Source of the DNA: Hyphodiscus hymeniophilus
Lineage: Eukaryota; Ascomycota; Leotiomycetes; Helotiales; Hyphodiscaceae
Assembly: GCA_016508695.1 (NCBI GenBank)
Contig: VNKQ01000010.1
Span: forward strand, 248,001-312,000
Length of the DNA: 64,000 bases
Reading direction: 5' to 3'
Both the position numbers and the translations under genes were made by a program. The notes beneath the pieces are model-generated. The model ran no database searches and was not told the origin of the DNA. It saw only the letters and a program-made list of their open reading frames with translations. Below are positions 34,914-45,443 of the stretch, in pieces; position 1 is the stretch's first letter, and every line of letters begins with the position of its first letter.

Positions 34914-36423
34914 TATTCCTAGAAGCTCTCGTGGGAGGACAATAGCCAGGTTAGTATTGAGGTCAAGAAGAATAGATAAATTGAACTTACAAGCGTTGTA
35001 AAAGACAATAGTCGAATAGGATGAGAAAGAAGGCTAAGACTAACAATGAACTTGAGGGAAAACTCTCGTGGAAAAGAAAAGAGACTTCGATTGTTCGACC
35101 TGCGAAACAGAGGTATGAAATTGAAAGGAAAACATGGCAGGTGAAGACTGGGTCTTACACAGTGTCTTGGACAAAGATGGCGGATAAAGGTGCTTTGAAA
35201 AGGATTTGGGTTGTTCTTTGATATTGATGTTTCGAGAATAAGACGGGCCGTCGACGACCACTTGGCACCGATACTATCATGGACTTGTTTGCGCAATCTT
35301 TAGCATCTGGTATATGACACGTAGCTTGGAGACTCAATTTTGTCATCTTGTAGTGTTGTACGAAGATGCTGTTGCATTGCACTTCTTTTAAAGTCTCGAG
35401 GTAGATGTTTGGTTGATGAAGCGAAGCGACGACAGAAATGTTGTACGTTAGGGGCGCGCTCGCTTGATCCGGCGTCTCCTTTCCTTCTAAATCTAAAGAT
35501 CCAAAGCGTGACCACTATACGACGCCTCGTAATAAGGCTTCACCTTGGCCACTGCTCTGCTTCCTTGGAGAGTGAATTGTATATTGTGACATTCACCTTC
35601 GAACTGCCTTAATAACAAGTATTATGACGGCTTCCATCTCAGCATGGAAAATCAAAGGCTACTTTGTTACTTTGGTCCACAGACCACGAGTCAATTGTTC
35701 CTAGTATTTTGGAGTCTGTTCTATTTGTCTCCCAACTTGCGTGGCCTATCATTGTTTACAAGCGGACTCTCCCTTTCAATACTGAGAAATGCACTTAAGT
35801 ACTGGTCCATTTTGTGAAGGTACAAACCGTCTGTATTGCGCTGAGATGCAGGATTTCAAGAAGACGAGGACAGCAAGCCACGTGAAGCTTACGTGAAGCT
35901 CCACGAGTCTTGAACGTGTATTTTCAGCTGGCCGAAGGTGGCTGAGCTTACTCTCTCACGCCACTCTACCCCAAAACGCTACTGGATTTGCTGGATAAAA
36001 CAGAAGCCCCAAATAAAGGGGCAGGGAGAAAGTAGTTCTTTGATTGCGTGCATGACGCTGGGTGAGTGGCGTTTAGATCTCTGATGGAGAATTGGCAGGG
36101 TTCGACAATTCGAGGATTGCAACTCCGCGTCGCAAAATAGAGAAAATAAAATCGAGTGATCAGAAAACACGAGTCGCGGTCCTCGAATCACTAGATTTTT
36201 TTCACGCAATATTCGAACGAGGTGGGCAGAGAAATATCCTAGAAAATAATCTTTCCATTCCAAAAGGCAATAGCGTAGTCCTGAAAGATTATTTCTCTCT
36301 TTGCCAGTAATCCAAGCCAGCCCAATCCAAAATCAACTTCCATTTCCCCATCTGATGCGAGAAGGTTGTGTCTCTCCCCGGGTATAATTCCTGTCCATCT
36401 TCACTCCATGCCTTACGAGGCGC
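34914..36423. other. Intergenic 1.5 kb
   Basis: Upstream of the CxxC-protein gene (minus) and 3' of the Cys-tail protein gene. It contains the tandem ACGTGAAGCT ACGTGAAGCT-like pair near 35882-35901 including a CACGTG box. No coding sequence that I can support. Confidence 0.35.
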
Positions 36424-36801
36424 TTAGCAGCAGCACTCGAGGCATTCAAAGCATGCAAGACCGGCGCAACTATTGATGAGGTTATTAGTATTCGTTTTAT
36501 TCCCCTGTTACTCAAGATCTAGCCCTCCCCAAGAGATAATTCAACCTCGAGTGAGCTTGGAAGGCTGGGAGGACGATGAGACTTACATGCCGCAGCAGAT
36601 ACCCTCTCCACCTCCGCGCATCGAGACTGGCTCAGCGGTCATTTGCTCGGTTTGGCGCTGTAAAATGTCTGTTAGTTGTGGTGTTGTGGATTGGGAGATA
36701 TTGGAGATCGAGCGTACGGGTTGTTCGGAAACGCGGGGAGCATCTTGAGATGTCATCTCCATCTGCTGGGCCTGAGGTTGTTGGGTTTCTTGAGCAGGCA
36801 T
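36424..36801 (-). CDS. Small protein with cysteine-rich C-terminal tail (CYSTM-like)
   Basis: Two exons, 36801-36587 and 36469-36424, 86 codons. The N-terminal two thirds are Gln/Met/Thr-rich and polar. The end reads MRGGGEGICCG, then across the intron CAGLACFECLECCC-stop. A Gly-rich turn followed by a run of Cys in a hydrophobic setting is typical of small fungal CYSTM-like tail-anchored proteins linked to stress and metal responses. The unspliced reading stops right after the first CC, so the intron is needed for the family tail. Function here is unknown. Confidence 0.75.
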
Positions 36802-37983
36802 TTTGGCTGATATAAGATCGATCTTGCGATTGTTCTGCGATGAAAAGTGGAGGATTGAGGTTGTAGAGTTTGACAGGAAGTAGAGGAGATAAAATACTTC
36901 GTAAGGCTTGGGTGGGGTATTCAAGGTTTATATTTCATTTCTACGCTTTGCCGTTCAAGCCCCATACGAGCCATTCACCAATCTGCAGTTCATTCCTCGA
37001 CTGGGATTTGGTTTGAGATAACAAGGCGCAGCCTGCGGGCCAATTGACGACGCATGTCTCACAGCGCAGCTGCAATCGTCGCCGACTGCACCCTCGATTC
37101 GGCACAGCTTGCCGGGGGCAGAGATTGGTTGTTTGGGACCCGCCAACGGTCCTGAATCTTGCATGAAGAAGCTATCCGCCATCTTTCGTATGCACGCAAA
37201 ACTGCTAGGTTGAGTTGTAAACACTTTCTGTGTCGATGAGGGAATATGAGGATATATTATACCTCCCCTAGACTGTATTGTGGCAGAAGTCACAGACGAG
37301 ACGTTTGATGTCTTCGCCGTCTCGGGCCAGCCCTTGAAAGCTTATCTGCGCCAAGAAGACCTTTCGTCTTCGGTCTGCGAGTTCTTCGCGATCTTATCAT
37401 CATGCTCCCTTGATGGCCGGGCGACAGTGGAACTCATCTCAATAATATCTCATCATTGTCATCAGTGTGGTGAAGCGGTGTGGAATCGCTGCTCGTTTGG
37501 CAATGTCTTTGATGACCCAGGTTACGGAATTACTTCGTATATCCATACAAAATAGAATCAGATAGTCAGACTGCTGCAGACGCTGACTAGGACGCATGCG
37601 CGGTAAGTATCTTATGTCAGCTGTACCCTGGTCTTCGGCGTGCTGTTGGTGTAGTGGAAAGATGCTGACGTGCTTTGTACCCATCACTTAAACGCCGACC
37701 TAGATATGAACTGTGGCTTTCGCTATTGTGTATTGTGTGGGCCCAATGTAGGCTCTGGATGATTGGGAACTCGTGTATGAGAAACTTCTCCGGGTCTTCC
37801 AAATGTTCGCATGCAGCCATGCCAGTAAGTGACTCATAGAGGAAGGGTTTGGGTATGATCGAAAGTTCAAGGTTCTGTGAAGATTGAGATCTTTCAATCC
37901 TCCGGCCAATCCCAATTTCTAGTGCTCGCGGTCTTCTGCAGCCTTCGTTGCTGTCGCAAATAACGAAATATTTGTATACATCA
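36802..37983. other. Intergenic 1.2 kb
   Basis: No gene supported. Weak open frames around 37280-37555 and 37617-38006 lack an ATG start or recognisable sequence. Confidence 0.35.
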
Positions 37984-39441
37984 CTATCTCCTAGGAGCCC
38001 TAGCAAACGAAACTTTTGGAAATTCCAGCGGTAACCTCAACTTGACCATCCTCCTCTGCGCAGCAGCCGCCTTGTCTAACCCAAGATCCTTCCTATACTG
38101 TTCCGGCAATGCTGTAGTCTTTGCGCCAATCTCGTTGAAATATTGCGACATGACCTTGGTGTCCAAGCCTAAATCAGACTGCAAGTCGTACATATCCAGT
38201 ACATAATTGTCGACCAGACAAGCTATGGCACAGATATGTGTAGTGAGGAGGTCGTTATGGTATTTGTCCATCGTGCCATCAGATGAAAACTGCCTCCTCG
38301 CATTTTCAATGACAGGCTCGGGTAGTCCACCAGCTATCTTCTTCAACTCCTCTCGCTTCGGTAACATTTTCGTAGTCCCACGTCCCTTGACCTTAGAACC
38401 CTTATGAATCTCAATGAGAAGTAGAAGATACCGCAGCATCTTCAACTTATCCGCACTCGCCGAAACCTTCTTGATCCGCCTCGCAACATATTCGGAACTG
38501 ACCACAATCTCCTTGTCCGCTTTGAGAGCTGTCTGCCACTGTAGGACAGGAACAGCCTTCATAATATCTTTCCCCATCAAGTTGTCCACTGTGTAGACAT
38601 CGTTGATGTCTTTAGCATCGAGGTTGGCTTTAGGACGAGGTTTGCTGCTGTCTGCTTCCGCGGCGAGTTCTGCTCGAGTAGCCATACCCTCTGCATCTTT
38701 CGCCATGGCAGCAATCATGGCCTGCGTAGCTGCATCAGCCTTCCCTGCTGCACTACCACCACGGGAAATAGCATTTTCTGTGATAGATGCAAGGGCTTTC
38801 TTCGCCTTCTTCGTGCCAAACGCGCGACCAAGGTCGCTTCGCTGTTCCCTCATATTCTGCAGGCTCATCAGTACTTCTTCTTGTAGATCTGGACTTGTGG
38901 AAACTCACTTTAGAGAATTGCTCTTCCTCCGTAGCTTGATGTGCTCTCACGACTCCTCGAATAACCATCTTTCGAGCCTCCATAACCTCCAGCTTTCCCG
39001 TGGAAGGGTCGTAAACACCTACATAGTGCTTTAACAGTGCATCAGGTCCGCTTATTTCTTGTTGTTGTCGCGCAGTGTATTCGAGTTTTGGGTGGGCGTT
39101 GGAGTGGAGGATAACTTCAGTGGTTGCGAGGACACCGCGGGCTTTCTTTTGCACATTTTCGCGGGCTTTGGTATATGGTTTGAGAAGAACTGAGGAGGGA
39201 AAAGAGACTCCAGGCGTTGAGGCTGGAAAGCAATCAGTTGAGAGTTATATAAATAGTAAAGGAACAGAAAGCTCCATGGAAAGCTGGTTGTGAGCTTACC
39301 TATTATCGGTGCCCATTGATCCTGAATTTGAAGAGATATCTTGATTTGTCCGGCATCCTCGAGGGCCACCTTTTTACTTGGCCGTGATGATCCATCTATA
39401 TTCTGCTTTCGCTTCTTGCTTTTCTCGACCGTGTGCGCCAT
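37984..39441 (-). CDS. RPA49: RNA polymerase I subunit A49
   Basis: Subunit of RNA polymerase I that, with A34.5, aids initiation and elongation on rDNA in the nucleolus. Three exons (39441-39300, 39222-38909, 38856-37984) give 442 codons. The N-terminal dimerisation part shows STPGVSFPSSVLLKPYTK and HYVGVYDPSTGKLEVMEARKMVIRGVVRAHQ. A linker NMREQRSDLGRAFGTKKAKKALASITENA follows, and the C-terminal tandem winged-helix region ends LGLDKAAAAQRRMVKLRLPLEFPK. The first exon is Lys-rich (KSKKRKQN), a possible nuclear/nucleolar signal. ATG 39441 is the only good start. Confidence 0.95.
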
Positions 39442-40130
39442 TTGTGAAAATTCTTGTCAAGGCTGTGTAGAGGTTTTGCGGTCGAGTTTCCAACTTTTTT
39501 TTTCTGCAGTATTGCCTGATCTGCGAGGCTGGGTTAGCTCACCACCCGCAACAATGGAAGTGTGACTTTCAGGGAATGAACAAAGAAGTAGAGCTTTGAG
39601 CAGCTTGATAGATGCTCAATCAATTGGAGAATTCTGAACATTGATTATGGCTATAGTTACGTTTAGTAGATAAGTCCTGTGCTCTGGTGCTTGGAGGGGT
39701 AACGTTTGGCAAAGTTTTCTAGCAGTCACGGCAATGAAACCAAAATGTGAAGTGGTACTTCTTTTCATTCGGTTCAGTACAATTCGGGCAATTGAAGTCG
39801 ATGATATCTAGCATCAGAGGCAGCTTTCCTTCCATCGCTTCCTGTTTGCAAATCCTCAATGTACAAATCGACAATGCTTTTGACCGACCCTCCGTCCTTC
39901 CAATCCGTGCCTTCATATGCCAATGACTACGCGTCATCAAACTGATCTACTCCTTGAACACCCAGATTGCCATTGAATACATCGTTGTGACCAAGATTGT
40001 ACGTTGCGCGCCGGAATGCTGAAAAAGGTGTAGACGTTGATGCGGGAGATGGCGTAGACGAGGTTATATTGTCATGACGGTGTGGTTTGAGAGGTAGAAG
40101 CGATCGAGATCGAGTTGTTATGTGAGTGAT
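39442..40130. other. Intergenic 0.7 kb
   Basis: No gene I would call. A minus-strand frame (39937-39719) ends with two Cys pairs (CPNC and CRDC) like a small zinc ribbon, but it is short and lacks other support. Confidence 0.3.
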
Positions 40131-40299
40131 TTACTTGCTGTAAGATTGTTAGCCAGTGATCCGAGTCCCAGTTGCTTCAACAAAAGAAAGTGAAGAGGTC
40201 AACGACGACCTCGAGTTGGGGGCCTTACGATCTTGCACGAGTCTTGCGGCGCTTACGCTTGAGTCGGCGAACGCGCTTCTTGCGCCATTTCGCCCGCAT
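40131..40299 (-). CDS. RPL41: Ribosomal protein eL41
   Basis: The smallest ribosomal protein, a single helix of 25 residues lying between the subunits. ATG 40299 opens MRAKWRKKRVRRLKRKRRKT, then RARS, nearly identical to the universal eL41. The exon runs 40299-40229 and ends within the Ser codon. A GTAAGG donor, GGCTAAC branch site and CTTACAG acceptor define an intron to a second exon of seven bases (40137-40131) that supplies Lys and the stop, restoring the standard 25-residue ending. Read without splicing, a TAA follows at once and gives 24 residues. Easily missed because of its length. Confidence 0.93.
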
Positions 40300-41329
40300 C
40301 CTGTCGATTTGTTGATCGAAAAATGCGTTTGGGGTTTGAAGGTTGGTTGGAAAGAAGAAGAGAGGTATAGTGTGCTCTTTGACGAAGATGAATTCAGTTG
40401 TGTGCGCTAAGGGCTGACTAGTCTGTATCGGCATTAGCATCTCACGTGACCGACAGCCCATTCTAAGGGTCGCTAATTGCCGGAGTAGTCCCGAGGTATG
40501 GTAGGGAAGCTTGCCCTTCGAAAAGTTGTAGTCATACAAACATTGATCTTTGCTTTGATACTGGGGAATAGAACACAGAAGGTTTGATATTAAGAGCGTT
40601 GATATCTACAGACCCGGCGCACTAGGCATTACTCTATTCTACTAAAAGCAATTAGTCGACGCTTCGATAATTTCTCACTATCTTTCTTCACATTACAGGG
40701 AGTGACAAGTATCTCTAAAAGGCTCGTGATTATTCCCAGCGAGATTTAGAGTTATCGCTAGCTAGTTTCACTCTTACTAACACAACTTCCCATCTCGTTT
40801 TGATAATTGACATACCCATTTCTATTCTTATTTTCCATTTCGGTTTTGGTTTCATTGCCTATTTGAATGCTCCCCATTCTCAGTCTGTTTCTTCCACCAA
40901 GGTCTTCTCCAACCATCTCAGTAATCACTGAAATTATATTTTCCAATCTTCTCTTCCACACTCGCAACTGTTATATCATCTATTCAATCACATCAAAGAG
41001 ATTGTAAGTTGCTACTCCTAATCATCTGTTTCATATATACACAGAACCACCCACTCCACTTCACTTTCAAAGCTTGCCCCCAAAACTTTCCCAGATCACC
41101 TCACTTCCATCCTTTTCGTTAACATCTTCTCCTCTCACTGCCTCACAACGTACCTTCTCATACGTACAACTTATTTCTTCGCACACTCGACAACCACATA
41201 CTCCCAAAGCTATCTACCATCCGAAACCATTGCTCTCTTCATTATTCCCATACATTTCGTATCGGTAAAGAGACTTAATAGCTCAATTGATCATATCATC
41301 TTTCAGACTTCATCACTAAAGCACTCAAA
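40300..41329. promoter_or_regulatory. Pyrimidine-rich divergent upstream region
   Basis: About 1 kb between RPL41 and the plus-strand small gene at 41330. The part from 40660 to 41330 is rich in C/T runs (TCTTTCTTC, CTTTCAAAG), common in fungal promoters and long 5' leaders. No coding sequence that I can support. Confidence 0.4.
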
Positions 41330-41607
41330 ATGGCTCCCAAGGCAGGCAACAAGAAGTCCAAAGATGTCGACCCTCCTCCAACGTCAAAACCTGAACAGCC
41401 GTTGAGAAAAAAGTCACAGAAGGTAATGTGATCGTCCTCCAAGAAAGTTCGTTGCGGTCAGGAGCAAAACTGACGATGTGCCAGGTCAAGGATGATGAAT
41501 CTACGACGTCTTCTCTATCTCCAGCGCCTACTTCAACGCAAGCACCAACTCCACAAGACAAAGCTACTCGTGTCTCGCGCCCTGGCCAATGCTTTCAATT
41601 TCCATGA
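41330..41607 (+). CDS. Small 71-residue ORF, possibly truncated gene
   Basis: Two exons, 41330-41422 and 41485-41607, joined in frame by a 62-nt intron with a CTGAC branch site and CCAG end. The product is Lys/Pro/Ser/Thr-rich (MAPKAGNKKSKDVDPPP, KKSQKVKDDESTTSS) and stops abruptly after GQCFQFP. The start context CAAAATGG and the long pyrimidine-rich leader look like a real gene start, but the short length and the repeat-rich DNA right after the stop suggest the 3' part may have been lost. I do not recognise the family. Confidence 0.45.
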
Positions 41608-41647
41608 TATATGCTATATTTTATCTCTTGAAATCATGCTTTAATAA

Positions 41648-41694
41648 CAGCGACAGCGACAGCGACATCGACACTTTAAGTAACAGCGACAGCG
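41648..41694. repeat. CAGCGA microsatellite
   Basis: Three and a half CAGCGA units at 41648-41665, an imperfect continuation, then two more units at 41684-41694. Confidence 0.75.
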
Positions 41695-43122
41695 TACCTA
41701 ACAACTTAACTTGAACAAAGCAAACCTTATGTCATTCTCATTGAGGAAGCTTGCGATTCCTGTTATTTGATTCATTTTTTCGTGGAAATCCGGGTATAAT
41801 TTATGCTGGTTTTAGGCCTATTTTCCTCATTCTCTTGTGAGACCACCTCCTTGACAGTAAAATCAATAAGCAGGTACCTCTTTTTAGGCCAAAACTCAAC
41901 TCTTACCTTTCGTTCAATCCGGATTATTATCAAGGCAACGGCTCCTCGCCGATATAGCAAGACACCGAGTCATATCCTCTCAAATTGCAAACAAGGGAAT
42001 AGGCTCTGATACCCTATACAAGCTCGTTTCTTAAGAAACGACAACGATAACTCAGTTGTTTATCCGTTTAGCTCCGCCCAGCTTAGCTGATAGACGACTT
42101 TAATCAACCTATACCGAGAAGCAGCCAGGAATCAGGATACGTCCTATTCTTTCACCAAATTCATTTCTTCCTTCGCCACTCACCATTACCTTACCTCATT
42201 CTCCACCGAGTTTAGTGTATTCTCTCAACGGTGCAGAGGGAGTGCCTCTGACTCTAAAGACTAAACGTTGCCATTAGCCTTTTGTGCACCGTTTCGCCCT
42301 CCTATATCTCCGTCGTTCCACTAGCGGTTCTTCATTCTATTAACAAACAAACTCACTATCCTATATATGGCGTCAACCACAGTCGCGGTTGTGGATACAT
42401 AAAGTCAATCCCAGAAGACGGTTTTTTTACATGGACGACTCGGTGGTAGGAGAATACGTCTTGTAAGTGTAGCGAAAAGACTTTCCCTTCGCATCAGAAT
42501 TCGGCATGGAATTCTGCAAGCTTAATATCCTGACGATATGGTTGATAAAAGGGAAGAAAGCACCGACGCTGGTACTGGCTGTAGAGAGGCTTCACTAGAT
42601 GGGAGAGAGTTGATACCAATGAGGCTGGGGTGATGCGATGGCGGTGAGCTTGTCTTCTCGTCGTTAATATCAACTTCGCCTTGACCCTTCGAGCGCTTGC
42701 TGTACCTGCCAGCTCCTCCCTTGTTCTTTTCTTAGTCTGGACACTGTTCAATTGACAATTTCTAAGCTCTCGGCGACATTTTACGGAGTTCTTCGTCGTA
42801 TCCACGTCTTTGTGGGTCCTTATGAGAACTTCAAAACATTAACACATACGTCTTTGCATATAACGTCTGCACTCCGTGGAGTACTAGCAATCCGCGTATC
42901 CAGTGACCAGTGATGAAGTTGTTCGTGTTGCAAAACGGCGTACAAAGTGTTGTCGTTTGGGCAATGGTTTTGTGCAGCAAAGCTGGTTTATCATTCCTCC
43001 TTAGAGATGTAGAGTCGTAGACGTCGTCGTCCGCATGGTAAGAGCGAACAAGATCTATAAAGTAGTGCTGATTGTTTCACATAATAATGGCTTTTGTGTG
43101 GTCATACTGGCGAAAGAAGGTT

Positions 43123-43183
43123 GAAGGTGGTGTCTACACCTTGGTGTCTTCTTTAAGGCACCAAGGTGTAAGACACCACCTTC
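43123..43183. repeat. Long perfect-but-one inverted repeat (hairpin)
   Basis: The left arm 43123-43146 (GAAGGTGGTGTCT then ACACCTTGGTG) pairs with the right arm 43159-43183 with a single one-base bulge, leaving a 12-base loop. Arms of 24-25 bases would form a very stable stem in DNA or RNA. It could be a fold-back (MITE-like) element, the end of an element, or a transcript structure. Confidence 0.85.
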
Positions 43184-43223
43184 CCCTTCCAGCCTGGTTC
43201 TTAGGCGCCTAGCTGTATTTAAG

Positions 43224-43934
43224 AAAATCCTGCAGTAGAACTTAAACGATCATCCCTTTTCTTCTCTCAACGAGTACTAGTTTTCTGTCCGCGGGATTTT
43301 CGTCTTATTTCTATTATTAATTTACATACTAAAAGTCCGGAGGTAGCTGAAATCTTGATCTACAAAGGGAGATCTACAGTCCTCGGCAGGACTACACATA
43401 CGCAAGGCTTCCTGGATCCTGCTAAAACATACGGATATTTTCGACGTCCCCAACGGTCAAGATGAAATTACCCAGTAGGTGTCCAGGCAGCCGTTGAAAC
43501 GGTCAAATGGTTTATTGGGTGGACCAATTGCCGCACGAAGAACCGACTTTTAGTCTAAGGTAGGTAGCTAGGAGCTAAGCTCTTCCCACGTATTTCCAAA
43601 TCTATCCTCCACACCCTTCCAGAAGGCTTCCAGAAGGACTTTGGTTGGTCTTCCATGCATACGCCTTGCTCGTGGATCTAAAACTGAACAACGCAGATCT
43701 CAAACGGGGGTCGCTGTCTATCTAAACTCTACGAGTATCGGTCTCATCATTGTTATCTACCCTATTCAAATCTCAATACCCAGGAGTCACAAAGCTCTTC
43801 CTGTGAAAGAGGAAAATGCAAGAGGCACTATTGAGTTGCAGCCTAGTTCATAAGATACCTCAATGTACTTGGGGAAATCCTGCAGTAGAACTCAGTGATC
43901 ATCCCTTTCCTCCTCTCAAACAGTACCTATTTCC
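43224..43934. repeat. Diverged direct repeat pair, about 60 bases
   Basis: Copies at 43224-43285 and 43874-43934 share AAATCCTGCAGTAGAACT, then GATCATCCCTTT and CTCTCAA with about 80 percent identity by eye. Preceding bases also resemble each other (CCTAGCTGTATTT and CCTCAATGTACTT). They could be worn ends of an LTR-like element or fragments of a dispersed repeat. Confidence 0.55.
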
Positions 43935-44395
43935 TTTTCCAGTTCGCCCATAGCCTGGCTTTCACCGGATCTGACGGCCCTCGGGATCTCCGTGACTGCT
44001 TGCAAGCTGCAAGCCCTATCTGCGATAGTCTACGTCTTCAAAGAAATATTTTGTTTATGATCTACAAGTTACAATCTCGTATTCCTTACATACATACCCC
44101 AGGTAGCATGGAACAGATCTACAGAATCGTACGAATCCTTCAGATGATCACTCCTCTCTTAGTGGATCATAGTATGGCTTGGCAGGTAGAACACACTCCT
44201 GAGAGCCTCCAATCAAATAGTGCCTATCGTGTACATGACAAAACCCAATAGGTATAAGAAGGAGTCGATTCCCGTTGGTAATTAGATTTGGAGCATCAGA
44301 CAATCTCATTATTTACTTCACTTCATCAGACTTTGCCTACTCCTACAACACCCTTCTTCAAACAATTTCAAGTCCAACTTCAACGTCTTCTCAAA

Positions 44396-44926
44396 ATGCA
44401 TTTCTCCCAAGCTTTTCTTATCGCGAGCATTGTCGGCGGCATTGAGGCCGCGGCTATCGCCCCGAAAAACGGAAATTCGGTAATTGTCCATCTCTGACTG
44501 AGCCATATCATGATATCACGCCGGAAGACTAACTAGATATAGGCCACCCACATTGAAAAGAGAAGTGGAGGTTGCCAGGCTCCAGGCGCCCATACCTGTG
44601 CCGTGATTACTGCAAGCTCTCTCTCATCGCTTGGCATTCCAGGCTCTACAGTGGGCTCAAGCGGAGTTACAGTCGTCGATGGAAGCTGCAATGATATTAT
44701 TTCATCTGGCACTCTGCAAACGGACAGCCCTGGCTTCTCGGCGGATTTCAAACTCATCTACGGCACAGATCTATACTATGGTGCTGATACGATTGGTATC
44801 GATGAGATCAATGGGATCAGCTTCCAGTACAATGGCAACAGTTACACGCAGGGTGATTGCTTTGATATCAGTAGCACTGATGGCCCTTCTGTTACGAGTG
44901 CGGAGCAGTGTAACTTTGCTTGTTAA
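44396..44926 (+). CDS. Small secreted cysteine-containing protein
   Basis: Two exons, 44396-44479 and 44543-44926, giving 155 codons. The N-terminus is a signal peptide (MHFSQAFLIASIVGGIEAAA). A dibasic Kex2-type site (IEKR) follows about 15 residues later, so the mature protein would start at SGGCQAPGAHTC. It carries five cysteines (CQ, HTC, SCND, GDC, CNFAC), Gly/Ser/Thr-rich beta-type sequence and no domain I recognise. Size, secretion and Cys content match the usual definition of a candidate effector or cell-wall protein. It sits at the edge of repeat-bearing DNA, a common location for such genes. Confidence 0.8.
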
Positions 44927-45443
44927 GGGTGTAGCCACTAGATTATTCACTTGCAGCTATATGCTGTTGGTCATTTGAATATGAATCTCTCTTTTCAATC
45001 TCAGCTACTATGATAAAGATGTTGAATAGTGACCGAGATTACAGAATTTTTTTGATTTAAAATTATAAGTTCGCTCTTGTTTCAGAGGGTCAGAGTGTTG
45101 GCGCCTGCAGTGCTTAAATATTTAGTCATGTGGTCATTGAATGGCACCACGAAAACTTTGGGAGGGATGTGGTAGCTGTCGAACAAGCTCGTCACCCATT
45201 TGAAGCGCGGGTCGGATCGTTCCGCCGACGGTCGCGTGACCCATGAGGAAGGAAGAATCGGGTGGCCTGAGGCCCACTATTAGTAAGCGAGGCAGAAAAA
45301 GGCACTCAGGCTCAGGTAGGAGCGTCCGAGCTACAATAAATATATTTCGATAACCAAATTGGGTGGCCAAAGCCCATCGGTGATGCTAAAGCTCTCTGCT
45401 GTACTTTACTAATCTCTCTAAACTAACAGTTTCAACCGCAGAA
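44927..45443. other. Intergenic 0.5 kb
   Basis: 3' flank of the secreted protein gene and upstream region of the kinase gene. Nothing coding seen. Confidence 0.4.

Larger units (their letters stand above)
41608..44395. other. Gene-free, repeat-bearing 2.8 kb
   Basis: No coding gene that I can support. Contains a CAGCGA microsatellite (41648-41694), a strong hairpin (43123-43183), and a diverged direct repeat (43224-43285 and 43874-43934). The composition swings between A+T-rich and balanced segments. This looks like the remains of one or more inserted elements, too worn to classify by eye. Confidence 0.45.

Noticed and set aside
39719..39937. Short minus-strand frame with CPNC and CRDC pairs
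   Set aside because: Could be a tiny zinc ribbon, but 72 codons without other support is not enough.
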